Shown: positions 45,826-57,049 of the stretch, piece by piece
How positions within the stretch are numbered: the first letter of the stretch is position 1
Layout: the number at the start of each line of letters is the position of its first letter
NCBI GenBank assembly: GCA_002778215.1
Contig: PCDM01000002.1
Location: 1,550,001-1,614,000 of the forward strand
Direction: 5' to 3'
DNA: 64,000 bases
Source: Esteya vermicola
Taxonomy: Eukaryota > Ascomycota > Sordariomycetes > Ophiostomatales > Ophiostomataceae
Notes under the pieces: generated by a model
What the model was told of the DNA's origin: nothing
What the model saw: the letters and a program-made list of their open reading frames with translations, nothing else
Databases searched by the model: none
Program-made: the position numbers and the translations under genes

Positions 45826-48794
45826 ATGAGTGGACGGCGTCTGGCCTCCGAGTCGCTGGGGCGTCTGGCTCGTCAGCAGGCTGCTCAGATGTCTGTTCGT
45901 CACTACCACAGCCGGTTCCTGTCCGTTGGTGGGCTACAGCGAGTGGAAGGATCTGTCAGGGCGGCCCGGAAACATGTGGGCTTTCTTGGCAATGGGTACC
46001 ATAATGCTGTGATTGTGCGGAATGCATCCTTTGCGAGGCTGATCCCAAAGTTGATGATCAAATTCGTCAGGATACCCGCAATGTTTGGTGGTCTTATGAT
46101 TGGTGCTGCCGCATGGGTGCAGTACCAGGCCATCCGTAAGTTACCATGTCGTCAATATATTTTCAAGATCTAACCGAGCATTGCTAACATATTCAATGCA
46201 TAGAAGTGGGAAATTCAGCCTACGATATGTACAAGACAACACGAGATAACGTCACGGATGCAGCATCGTCATTATGGCTAGGGGCTGTGGGCGTGGCCAA
46301 CCAAACACGACAAGGCTGGGAGAACACAAAAGAGCAGATGGATGTTCCAGAGTGGTTGCAGAATCTTTTGAAGATACAGGAAAGCATTGGGACTGGTAGC
46401 GACGGATCATCTAGTGGCAAGGATGGCGGTAAGGAGCCTAAGGGCGGCAAAGGCGCCGGAGCTGCTGCGGCTGCAGCGACCAGTGCCACTGCATATGGGT
46501 ACGGTGACGGTGATTCAGAGGAAGACGAGCAGAAGCAGAAGCAAAGCGCTGGCGAAGGTGTGGCGGGGGACGAGCAGATGATGATGTTCACCAAGAAGAT
46601 GATTGAGATCCGCAACATCCTACAAAAAGTTGGGCAGTCTAGCACTCTTACACTACCATCGATCGTGGTGATTGGTTCTCAGTCGTCCGGTAAGAGTTCG
46701 GTTTTGGAGGCGATTGTCGGTCACGAGTTTCTACCCAAAGGATCGAACATGGTGACGCGACGGCCAATCGAATTGACGCTCGTAAACACACCGGATTCTC
46801 AACTGGAGTACGGCGAATTCCCTGACCTGGGACTTCGAAAGATCTCAGATTTCACGTCCATTCAGCGAACGCTGACCGAGCTGAACCTGGCGGTGCCAGA
46901 CTCGGAATGCGTGTCGGATGATCCAATCCACTTGACCGTATACTCTCCCCATGTGCCAGACTTGTCATTGATCGACTTGCCTGGATACATTCAGGTAGTG
47001 GGTCACAACCAGCCATTGGAGTTGAAGCAGAAGATCTCGGAATTGTGCGATAAGTATATTCAACCACCAAACGTGATCCTCGCCATCTCAGCGGCAGATG
47101 TGGATTTGGCCAATTCTACTGCGTTGCGGGCTAGCCGACGTGTTGACCCACGGGGTGAGCGGACAATTGGTGTGGTGACCAAGATGGATTTGGTGGATGC
47201 ACCTCGTGGTGCTGCCATTTTGCAAGACAAGCAATACCCCTTGCGGCTGGGCTATGTTGGAGTGGTGTCCCGGGCACCGCGGGCACCAACAACTGGCGGT
47301 GGGCTGCTGTTTAAGAAGGGTAGCAGTGGCAGCAACTTGATGGCCACGATTGCTAAGAATGAGGATACATTTTTTTCAGCTCACCCGTTTGAATTTGGCG
47401 AGAGTTCTGATGTAGCTGTGGGCACGACAACACTGCGGAAAAAGCTGATGCATGTGCTCGAGCAGACGATGTCTGCAAGTCTACAGGGGACTACAGACGT
47501 GATCCGGCAAGAGCTAGAAGAAGCGACGTACGAGTTTAAAGTGCAATACAATGACCGGCCACTCTCAGCAGAGTCGTATCTGGCCGAGAGCCTGGACGGC
47601 TTCAAGCATTCTTTCAAGCAGTTTGCCGAGGAGTTTGGGCGACCCCAGATGCAACAGTTGCTAAAGGGTGAGCTGGACCAGCGAGTCTTGGACCTGCTGG
47701 CTCAGAGGTACTGGAATAAGCCGATTCCTGACCTAACTACGGCAGTGGCAGACCCCAACCCGCTGGCAGAACTTCCCAAGGCAGATCCAGAATCACTGTA
47801 CTGGCACAGGCAGTTGGATGCGTCAACTTCACAGCTAACGAAACTTGGAATCGGGCGGCTGGCAACCAATGTGGTGTCTACAAGCATCCAAGCCAATATT
47901 GAGCAGTTGATTGCGCAGTCGAACTTTGCGAGCCACCCGTTTGCGCGCCAAGCCATCCTTGACGCAGCTTCGAGTATTCTATCAGACCGATTCTACAGTA
48001 CAAGTGACCAGGTGGAGAACTGTATTAAGCCATACAAATTTGAGATCGAACTCGAAGAGCGCGAGTGGGAATCTGGGCGCGAGCACGCAGCAGGCGTGCT
48101 TCGGGATGAGCTGAGGGCTTGCCAGAGTGCCCTGAAGCGGCTAGAGGGTACTGTCGGAGGACGGCGCAAACTCAATGAGGTCATGGGATTTGTAGACCGG
48201 GCACGCCGTGGCGATGTGTTTATTGAAGGCGAGGGGCGTAGTGGAGCTGGCGGCTTCAGCGCGTCATTGCTGCAGAAGGGTGTGTCTTGTTTTCTTATTT
48301 TCTTGTCTCCTTACTCTCCCTCTATCTTGGTGCTAACTACTTCTGGATATCTAGGCCGAGATGCTGTTTTTCTCCGGGATCGCGCCGACATCATCAACAT
48401 GCGGCTTCTGGCGACCAAATCAAAGCATTGCCGCAGCATGAAGAACAAATACTATTGTCCCGAGGTTTTCTTGGATGCCGTTGCCACTAAACTGTCTAGT
48501 ACGGCTGTTCTCTTCCTCAACGTAGAGCTATTGTCTGAGTTTTACTACAATTTTCCGCGCCAGCTCGACCAACGACTCGGTCGTCATCTATCCGATGAGG
48601 AGATGGAGCGCTTCGCAAAAGAGGACCCCAAAATTGCTCGACATCTTGATGTTATCCGGCGCAAGGATCTGCTGGAGCTTGTACTCGATAAGATGGAAGG
48701 CTTGCGCCAACTCGAGGGTCGTGAAAAAGCTCGTCGCTCTGGTAATGGCAGTGGTGGTGAGAAGAACAAGGCTAGCCGTTGGGGTATTTTCTAG
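45826..48794 (+). CDS. MGM1: Mitochondrial dynamin-like GTPase Mgm1/OPA1
   Basis: Exons 45826..46135, 46204..48279 and 48355..48794 give 941 residues. The N terminus is Arg-rich without early acidity, as in a mitochondrial presequence. A membrane segment follows near residues 80-103 (RIPAMFGGLMIGAAAWVQY), with a second weakly hydrophobic stretch (ASSLWLGAVGVA) where rhomboid cleavage occurs in the family. The GTPase domain has G1 GSQSSGKS (about 261-268), G3 DLPG and G4 TKMD. The middle/GED region ends with LDVIRRKDLLELVLDKM. The protein sits in the inner membrane and intermembrane space and drives inner-membrane fusion and crista shape. Intron 2 (48280..48354) is 75 nt and has no in-frame stop. 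An Ala/Gly-rich acidic linker precedes the GTPase domain. Confidence 0.95.
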
Positions 48795-49166
48795 GTGTTT
48801 CCGCACTTGAAGATCAAGTTTGCATTAAATGTGGTAGCACATAGTATGGCCACGTGTCTTACGACAGGAGTTACGGAGGTTATTATTCTTTTTCTTGGTT
48901 GATTTGCTCACTCTTCTGTTTGACTTATCTCATTCGTTTTATTGCCTGGTTTTTAATGTTTGATATTTTTGGTGTGACTGACGAAGACGCACACCACACA
49001 AGTTATTTAGCCTTTTAAGAACAATACCCTCCTCGATGATTAGAAAAAAAATAGATTTGGCAGTATTCAGGATCTTATGCTTCATAGAGTGTTCTTTTTG
49101 TATTGATTTATAACTTTCTCTCCATTTTAGTGGGTGATTGAGAATAATTGTAAAAAGAACGGGTAA
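48795..49166. other. Convergent 3' flanks of MGM1 and ZRG17-like gene
   Basis: 372 bp, AT-rich, no gene seen. Confidence 0.5.
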
Positions 49167-51222
49167 CTATCCACCTTCTACACTCGTTTGCACGGTAACT
49201 TCCCATCGCAGACTGTTACCGCGGCCATAGCCCTCGCCAAGGCGGTTTTGGACGACACGGGCAACACGGGCACGGAGCTGGCGCATAGTACTATCATCAC
49301 AGCCACGGACGACACGTAACCGCAGATTGGCCATGCAGAGTCCATAATGGACCTGCCAGAACTGAGCATCTTCGACACGAGCAATCTGCGGCTCGGCAGC
49401 GATCTCGTCAAGGACAGACGACACGCCATCATTTTGGGAAAGGGAGGAGGAAGCGGGGCCAGACGCAGAGTCACCAGAAATGTCGATGCCGCCAGACTTT
49501 CCGGCAAAAGACATGAGTAGCATGAGGCCTTGGGCCACAGCAAGACGAGCACCTAGAAGGAGCATAGATAAAGCAATAGTCGCACACAGCAAACGGTCGA
49601 GCCATGGCTGGATAGAGATAAACAAGAGTGGAAGCAAAAGTAAGACCAAAGACACGCCCAGAGTTAGGAAATGGAAGGGATTGGCTAAGACAGCCGGTAA
49701 ACCCGGCAAGATGGCGAGGGCGGTAGAGATAGACGAAAGGAAGGAGGGGGACGTAGAGGAAGCATAAGGAGGTTGGGAATCCATCTTGCTGACCCGACTA
49801 GTGCTTGGTTTTTTGGAAGACGAGTAAGGAGCCACACCATGCAGCAGCAGCAAAGCGCGACGGATTCGAGCATGATTTCCGAGACCGTAGGCGCTAACAA
49901 GGGTACTAGCAAAGGCGGCGAGAGCAGGGATATCGACAGAACCAGGATGGACATAGCGGGTGTGGTGACCAGTGTCGGCACTGTGATGGTCACTACTATG
50001 GTAGTGGCTGTGTTCATGAATGGGCGAGCCGACACTCATCGTAGACGCCTCGAAACAGTCCTTGAGGTCGTGGCTAAGTAAGTCAAAGCCGCCAAAAACA
50101 AGGAAGATGCTCATAGCAAAGCCGGCCAGGACCTCAGCACGGCGAAGGCCAAAAGGATGGCGGATAGTGGCACGGCGCCAGACCTCAAAATTGCCAAGGA
50201 CATCGACAGCAACACAGACGGCGGCCGAACCGACATCGAAGAAGACAAGATGTGATAAAGCTGTCAATGCCAGACTATCGCCGCCGTCCTCGAGTGCGGC
50301 ACATAAAAACACAAACACAGCTACTGCCGCATGACATAGACACCAATATAGTCGTGCACGCTGGTCTCGTTGCATGCTGGCCCAGGCTTCGCGCAGCGTC
50401 GGCAGCGGCAACGAGGCCGGAAGCACAGGAGGCGGCCGCTGAGGAGGCTCTTGGAAAATCTGATGTTGTGCCGAGATGCTGCTATGCTTGTACCGATGGC
50501 CACGTCTCATACCGACGTTCTAGTACGAGTTAGGTATCCGTAAAGTATAAATAAACAATACAGTCTAGGCCACTTACCGATTTCACTGGTGATGTCGAAA
50601 TATACTGCGTCTGAAAGTTGAAGGGATTGCTGCCATTGCCGCCCTTCCCTGCAATGTTCATAGGAGATGCCATAGTTATCGCATCATTGCTGCCATTGCC
50701 ATCACTGCTCCCATATTCACCCATGCTCCCACTGCCGCCAGCCCCAGGCATGCTGTGTGGTGGTTGAAGAAAGCTTGTCTTATACGAGTCTGGGCTGAGT
50801 AGAGTTGATGAGGGCGCTATTGTCTTCGCTGTCGTTGGCGGCGGGGGCAGTGGCTGTCGGTTCAAGGACAGCGAAGATGGGGATGGACTGCGTCTCAAGA
50901 GTGCTGCTTCGTGTGGGTTGCGGGTTGTCCAATGATGTGCCGTCGAATCGATAGTAGACAATGAGTCAATCCTGCTGTTGCTTTTATTGCGTTTGCTGCC
51001 GCTGATTCTGGGCACACTATCGTCATCCAGCTCAATCAGAAAGTCATCGCTGCCGTCTTGAATGCTCCGCGTCGCACTTTGAAAGATAGAAATGTCTCCA
51101 AGAAGTAGGTTGGACTCATCCGCTCCGTTGTTGTTGTTGTTTTTGTCTTCGTCGTCGGATGTTAGCGCAAACACTATTGCAGGCGGTGGCAAGGAAGGTT
51201 TCGAGGTCTGATCTGGCGCCAT
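49167..51222 (-). CDS. ZRG17: CDF-family zinc transporter subunit, Zrg17-like
   Basis: Exons 51222..50578 and 50519..49167 give 665 residues. The first 220 residues are disordered (Ser/Asn/Pro-rich). The membrane part has six or so hydrophobic helices, with the CDF signature HPFGLRRAEVLAGF and a His-rich loop (HEHSHYHSSDHHSADTGHH). SVDIPALAAFASTLVSAYGLGNHARIR is characteristic of Zrg17. The usual H-x3-D zinc ligands of helices II and V are not seen: helix II reads SHLVFFDVGS and helix V lacks the HxxxD. This fits Zrg17, which in yeast works with Msc2 as a heteromeric ER zinc transporter. The upstream frame is open to 51345 but lacks an ATG, so 51222 is chosen as start. Confidence 0.78.
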
Positions 51223-51724
51223 ATGCTGCGAAACAAGGGAAGGGGTGGAAAGAAAGACTCTGTGACGGCGCGGGTTAGAATCGGGCGCCTGGACCTGGCT
51301 TGTTTCGCTCGTCTCACTCGTTCTTTTTTTGATTTCGTTGTTCAAATCTAGAGATCCGCTGCTGTCCTTCCTTCTTTTAGACTAGCGCCATTCCTAACAT
51401 GCTTACTCAAAACTTGTCCGAGAAGCACCAAGCGCCAGTGATCCATCCCCTCAGAGATAAACAATTTGGAGTGTCGTGAATTCTCAGTGCTTCATAATGT
51501 TACATTGCAAATACTTGTATCGGACACCTCGTGATCAAAACCCAAGACTTCCCGTCAAATTGTGTGAAGTATGCGCAGCACGTGTGTTGTCACATGATCT
51601 TCACATGAGTACACAAGTACTATGGAAAGCCAAGGGATAATAAAAGTAAGTAAGTAAATGTAAAAAAATACATAGATACAGACGAAAAGAAACTCGATCA
51701 AAGACGACCCATTGATAGAGAGCT

Positions 51725-53520
51725 TCAAACTAAGTCTTGGAGCTTCAGTCGCGCTTCCTGACGCGACTGTTTTAGCATTCTCATGACGTATTCATATGTC
51801 AGCATTGTCACTGTTGCTGCAGGCACCGCACGCATCATGTTAGTGCCCAATCCAGCATAAAACGCCCGCCAGCCTTCCTCGCGCAAAATGGTCCGAAACG
51901 TCATGATAACTCCACGATACCGTGGCTGCTGCTGGGCTGTCACGTTGGACGCAACACCGCTTCCTATACTTGTACTTCCTCCTGATTGCAGCTGTGGCGC
52001 TGCAGCTTCAGATACCGGGCGTCTCTGGGTCTGCAGCCGGGTTCGAATCACCTCATGCGGGTATGTCAGGCTACTAGCCAATACCTTGGATAGAATTGTG
52101 GCGGATAGCACCCCTAGCCAATCGGAAGAAGTGCGTTCGCCGCCTCTGCCATTGCGATGATCCGGCTTTCCACCCGAGTCCCCCATGCCCTGCCCAGTAA
52201 ATTTTGTCTTGAAGTATTCATACGCCGGAAACTGGACTGCTACGTGAGTTAATCCCAGCAGCGCAGGCGTCAACCCAGAGTAGAACGATAGGACGCCCTC
52301 TGTTGTATACATTTTGCGCGCAGCATCTATCGTTGACTGATAATGCCATGGAGGTGGAGATGGTGTTGATGCAGTTGGTGATGATGCAGTAGCGATGCCA
52401 ACTCTAGCTAATGGCATCTGAGACATCAGTCGCGTCTTGATCACCCAGATTGGATTTGTGACAATTGTGCTGCTGGCACCTGCAACAAGAGAGGACCAGA
52501 AACTGATGACAATATTATTTTCTAGTCAGGAATAGTTAGCCGGTTGAAAATAAGCGAGAAAAATAACAGGTATAAAGAAAACAGAAAAAGACATGAAAAA
52601 AAGGAAACCTGTTGTGTAACATTTATCTCCGTCCAGATAAAAGTAATTCATGTTAGACACTTACGATATCTTTCTCCCATCCACACCTTGCTCTTGTTAT
52701 ACACTGTGAACCATACAGCCCATGTCGGTAGGTAGCCCAGAATAATGGGCCCTAAGCCTCGGTACATGCCCCGGAAGCCCTCATCATGCCAAATTGTCCT
52801 TGCAGTACCCACGAGACCTTTGTAGGTCCGATGCTGTCCGACTGAGTTGGCAAAGCCCCCCTGCGCCTGTAGTTTTGTTTTGATTACGTCAAGGGGACAC
52901 GTGACAATTCCGGATGTAAACCCACCAACAGCACCGGATAAGGCGTTGAATTGTGAATCCGACGCACGCACTGTCCAACGCTCGAAGCTTGAGAGTTTCG
53001 AGTATCTGGCGGTGTCGGATGGACGCGAAAAGTATGGCGGAGACGGAGGGGAGGTTGATGAAGAGGAAGACGCCGGCGGGGAGGACGCTGTGGGTGGTAT
53101 ATCGGAAGGCAATATCGGGTGTGGTAGTTGTGGCTGTGGCTGTGACTGCTGCGGTTGTGTTTGTGTTCGAAGCAATACAGCTTCCGAGGCAGGAGGGGAA
53201 GAATTGGTAACCAGAACGTGCTTGGAAGGGGACGAGGGTGAGGACATGGACGACGCGAACGGTGTAGAAGCTGTGGGAGATGCGGAAGATGCGGAATACG
53301 AAGATACGGTGGAAGTGTTGACGGCCATCAAGACCGCCGTATCGGGCGTGTCGGATATAGAGGCGACAATGAAATCACTCTGACCCTGTAGCCCTAATCG
53401 CTGGTCGTCAGCTGCGCCATGCTCCGAATCTGCATGCCCCGCTGCCGAAACACGTTTAGAGTCTGTGAGGAGTTCCGAGAAGCACGACTGCCTAGATCGT
53501 GCTGTCTCCTCGTCCCTCAT
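51725..53520 (-). CDS. Mitochondrial carrier, NAD+ transporter type (Yia6/Ndt-like)
   Basis: Exons 53520..52665 and 52521..51725 give 550 residues. Three carrier repeats are visible: CPLDVIKTKLQAQGG, TNPIWVIKTRLMSQM and YPHEVIRTRLQTQ. GLGPIILGYLPTWAVWFTVY and GLTPALLGLTHVAVQFPAYE are characteristic of the pyridine/pyrimidine nucleotide and folate carrier group; TNPIWVIKTR is shared by that group. NAD+ import into the matrix is the best guess, with pyrimidine nucleotide or FAD/folate carriers as alternatives. The first carrier repeat is preceded by an unusual 190-residue Ser/Pro/Gln-rich N-terminal extension. Downstream starts such as the Met before AVNTSTVSS would shorten it. Confidence 0.8.
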
Positions 53521-53955
53521 TGTGCATGGAAGTGGTGTGAGTGCAGAATTGGCACTGCGGGACGTCCCAGTTGTTTTGCGGGAGATACTTCGAGGCTGCT
53601 GATTGTGCGATAAAGCGGGATTTGTGTTGCAGAGGGATGGGTCATCACAAGCCAGCCAAAAAAAATGATAGGTTGCGCTGATTCAGTAATATATTACAAT
53701 AACGGGGTCTTTAGTGTACTATGTACTTATTAGACTAAAATATATTATTATACTCGTATATTCTACACAACATCTTGCTAGGAAGTTTTTATCATATTAA
53801 TAATTGATATATCTCTAATGATCTTGATTTGATAGTAAAAGAAGCCAGTGACGTAGCTTTCCGCATTGAATTTCTTAGAATAGTGCATATGTCCTACTTT
53901 CTTATCACATACCATACATTGTCTGTCTTCATTACTCCCATCTCTCTCTAATACT
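53521..53955. other. Intergenic between carrier start and GET3 stop
   Basis: 435 bp of very AT-rich DNA near 53690-53830. No gene seen. Confidence 0.5.
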
Positions 53956-55086
53956 CTATTGCATCTCATCATCGCCATCAGATACGTCTGGTGGAACATA
54001 AGGGCGGATCAGCATATCACTAAACTTTTCAAGTTTGTTCTTGCCGCGAACCTCTTCAACAAGAAGAGGCATCTTAACGACATTGAAATCGTCGTAGAGC
54101 TCTTCGATTTGGTCCAGATACTTTTTCTGCATGCGGCGACGTGCATTGCACTGCTCACACTGAGAACCCTTTCGTGGGTACAGCAACTGGTTAACGACGA
54201 CACAATGTGTGTCAATGTTGTAGGAGGCTAGTTCCTGGATCATGCGCTCCGTCTCATATAGCGACAGGAATTCTGGGATGCACACACACACAAATGTCGT
54301 CAATTCGTCGTCCTTAAACTGTGCATTGACCTCGCCGATGGTCTGCCGTAGTGACTCGAGCTGCTGCATCATGCCTGTAAGGCTTTGGCCATTAGGAAGC
54401 GTGGCACCCGCACCACCCGCACCCATCAACCCATTTAGAAGAGGCCCGTATTGTTCTGACAGTTGGCTCAGCTTAGATAATGCTTTTTCCAACACCGACG
54501 GAAATTGGAGGAAGCGAAGCGTATGCCCTGTTGGTGCCGTATCGAACACAATCGTCTCGTATGACAGAGATTTGACTTGTTTGAGAACTTCCGCAAAAGA
54601 CATAGCTTCGTCGATTCCGGGAATCTGAAAACATTCGTTAGCTAAATTTCTACCTGTAATCCATAGGTCAACTCAAAGAGACGGGGTAATACCAACCGAA
54701 AATGCAAGTTCCTGAACCATGCTATTCACACCGCCACCAGCGGAATTGTTAATGTTATCGTCCGACATGCCAGCCAGCATATCCTGGAGACCAGCACTGG
54801 GGTCGACCTCCATAGCACTCAGATTGGTAAAGCCCTCTATCAACCGCGCATCTTTTCCAAATTTTTGCGCAAAAGCATCTGAGAGATTGTGTGCCGGGTC
54901 CGTGGAGATCAATAAAACACTGCGACGCACTTTTGCCAGTTGAATAGCTAGAGAACACGACGTTGTTGTCTTTCCAACACCACCCTTTCCACCAACAAAG
55001 ATCCAGCGCAGTGACCGTTGGTCGAGAATTGACTGCAGTGTAGGTTCCATGGAGTCTTCATCATCGATGTTTACCAAGGCAGCCAT
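53956..55086 (-). CDS. GET3: Get3 ATPase (tail-anchored protein targeting)
   Basis: Exons 55086..54697 and 54624..53956 encode 352 residues, near the yeast length. The P loop is GKGGVGKT (residues 33-40), followed by STDPAHNLSDAF. The second exon opens with IPGIDEAMSFAEVL and contains DTAPTGHTLRFLQFP (switch II). The zinc-binding pair is CEQCNARR. The homodimeric cytosolic ATPase takes tail-anchored proteins to the ER receptor Get1/Get2. The intron donor is GTTGGT, weaker than its neighbours. It is divergent from the 5-hydroxyisourate hydrolase gene across 359 bp. Confidence 0.96.
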
Positions 55087-55445
55087 TATGAGCGTATGCG
55101 GCGATTCTAGATCTCAAAAACAGCAAGTTATGATAGTTGTTTAAGGAGGAGCAGTTTCGCGCGCTACAGTGTATTATTGGACCAGATGGCAGTAAAAGGC
55201 GGTCACCAGGTCTTTCCCCACGGCTGCGATATGACATAAACAATCACGTGTTATAAATTATGGCGGGGTACCTGTATTAGAAGTTTGCCATGCCGGCACA
55301 CGGAGTCCTCCGCGAGTGCCTGTCAGCTCGGCTACATAGTACTAGGCATATATAATAAGCCTCGCCCTCCCCTCCCCTACTTCTCGTTTAAGCCCTGCAG
55401 AGTTTATTTCAATCCACTCTTTTGTTCCTGTCTTTTGTCAGCACC
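55087..55445. promoter_or_regulatory. Divergent promoter region GET3 / HIU hydrolase
   Basis: 359 bp between start codons with no gene. A CACGTG-like word (ATCACGTGTT) is at about 55243-55252; its use is unknown. Confidence 0.45.
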
Positions 55446-55946
55446 ATGGCCGCTAAGGATCGCATCACCTGCCATATCCTCGATACAGCCGAAGGTCGCC
55501 CAGCTAGCGGTGTTCGCGTGCGGCTTGAGCTAACGGCGGCTGCACCACATCAAGCAGCAGCAACCTCTGATACTGATGGGGCCTCAGTTGTTCAGGCTTT
55601 CGGTGGGGGTCATCACTATCACGGCCAGGCAACTGAGGTTTTTGAGTCCCAGACCAACGAAGATGGTCGCATCACTTCATGGCTGCCGTACTCGTCATCT
55701 AATTCATCTGGGGATGTACCTGTTTACACACTGGACGACGTTCTGGGCAAGGCTGAAAAAGAGGCTGCAGCCACAGCTGCAAATTCGTCAATATGGACGC
55801 TGAGGTTCGATATTGAGGGTTACTATGGGGCTGAAATGGCCTTTTTCCCCGAGGTTGCTGTCACGTTCCGCGTAGCGCTCGGACAACATTACCATGTGCC
55901 GTTGTTACTGAGCCCATACTCTTACACAACTTACCGAGGCAGCTGA
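55446..55946 (+). CDS. 5-hydroxyisourate hydrolase (transthyretin-like)
   Basis: Single exon, 166 residues from ATG 55446. The N-terminal ITCHILDTAEGRPASGVRVRLEL carries the conserved His and the transthyretin-like first strand. TNEDGRITSWL, FDIEGYYG, FFPEVAVTFRV and the C-terminal HYHVPLLLSPYSYTTYRGS are family hallmarks, the last with the YRGS catalytic tail. The enzyme hydrolyses 5-hydroxyisourate from urate oxidase towards allantoin. The protein is longer than typical (about 115-140 aa) because of two insertions, one His/Gly-rich (GGGHHYHGQ) and one after VPVYTLDDV. The C terminus ends in the catalytic YRGS and there is no SKL-type peroxisomal signal. Confidence 0.93.
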   Translation: MAAKDRITCHILDTAEGRPASGVRVRLELTAAAPHQAAATSDTDGASVVQAFGGGHHYHGQATEVFESQTNEDGRITSWLPYSSSNSSGDVPVYTLDDVLGKAEKEAAATAANSSIWTLRFDIEGYYGAEMAFFPEVAVTFRVALGQHYHVPLLLSPYSYTTYRGS

Positions 55947-56454
55947 GTCCATGTGCCAGGGCATGAGTAAAGGATACAGTGCCAAGTCAATATGGTCTTT
56001 AAACAAAATAACCGAGAAAGGAAATATAACAATTATGGAAAAGAATGAGAGTTCTTGCTTTTTGTAGTACCTATATTAATTTCTTAGACACGCTTAATAT
56101 ACTCATGCTGTATTATCCACTTCCTATGCTCGTGCGCCGGTTAAATAGTAGAGGGAAAAATCAAAATTAAAATACTATCAATTTGTTAATCCAGTCGTCA
56201 AAATCGTCAATGCATCTCCCTAATCCGCCGTGAGGCAGTCTCTTCAAAAAGGGGCGGATATTATGAATGAAATCGGGACCTGATAGACTGTGTCCCCATA
56301 AGAAGGCTTCAATGCCCTGTCTCACCATTTGCTTTATTCTAAACTCTTAATATCTGTCAACTTCCTTGCTAAAGTGCAAAAAGCAACAGGTAGCCTCGGT
56401 GTCATTTCTCAGGTAAGCCGCTGCCTGTTTCGCTATTAGAACCACACAGCCCTG
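55947..56454. other. Convergent intergenic
   Basis: 508 bp of AT-rich DNA between facing stops. No gene seen. Confidence 0.45.
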
Positions 56455-57049
56455 CTATCTGCTCACTACTGACGAAGGTGGCAGTGGTTGAGTGCTAGTT
56501 GTATGATTCGTATTTCTAGCATTTTCAGGGTTACCGTTATTGCCTCCCGAGATACCTTGTGATACAAGGGTGGCAGAAAATGCCCTGTCGCTGTCAACTG
56601 ACGAACATCGCCCGAGGCTCTCACTGCTATCCTTGGAAAGCCGTTGTTCAGATTCAGCAAGTGATAGACTTCTAGTGCCGCAAGGGTCTTGAGTCAGGTG
56701 TGCATCAAGTTTGCCATACTTCACGGTGTGTCGGTGCTTGACTAAGAACTTCCACGATCTATTGTAAACTTTGTTGGGATCAATGTCGCTGGCGGAGATG
56801 CAAGCGTTTGGAGACATGTCGGCCTCGGGGTGCGGAAGCGTCGTGTTACCAGCTGTGTTTGTGGATTAGCTAAAGAAAATGAGAACATAGTTCTCGGCAG
56901 AGGGGAAGCTCACATCCACAGAATGGTTCCGGGAAACCAGTGTTATGGCCACGAGACCGAATGGAATTCTGTGACTGCACGGGCTCCATGGTAGAATCCG
57001 AGATGACAGTAGACCAGCTTTGCGTTCGAGATTTTGAGAACCTGTGCAT
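56455..57049 (-). CDS. Small two-exon hypothetical protein
   Basis: Exon 57049..56914 (MHRFSKSRTQSWSTVIS onward) joins exon 56852..56455 through a GTGAGC donor and a CACAG acceptor, and the phase closes to 177 residues. The N-terminal half contains NSIRSRGHNTGFPEPFCG. The middle holds the most structured segment, DIDPNKVYNRSWKFLVKHR, then HTVKYGKLDAHL. The C-terminal half is Ser/Asn/Thr-rich. I recognise no domain. The support is the clean intron, the in-phase frame and a start ATG just downstream of an A-rich stretch. The first exon lies inside a longer frame of another phase on the same strand, so it is easily missed. It could be a nuclear or regulatory peptide; no function is claimed. Confidence 0.5.

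Noticed and set aside
52033..52045. tRNA B-box-like GGGTTCGAATC
   Set aside because: It lies inside the conserved carrier coding sequence and no matching A box or cloverleaf is present.
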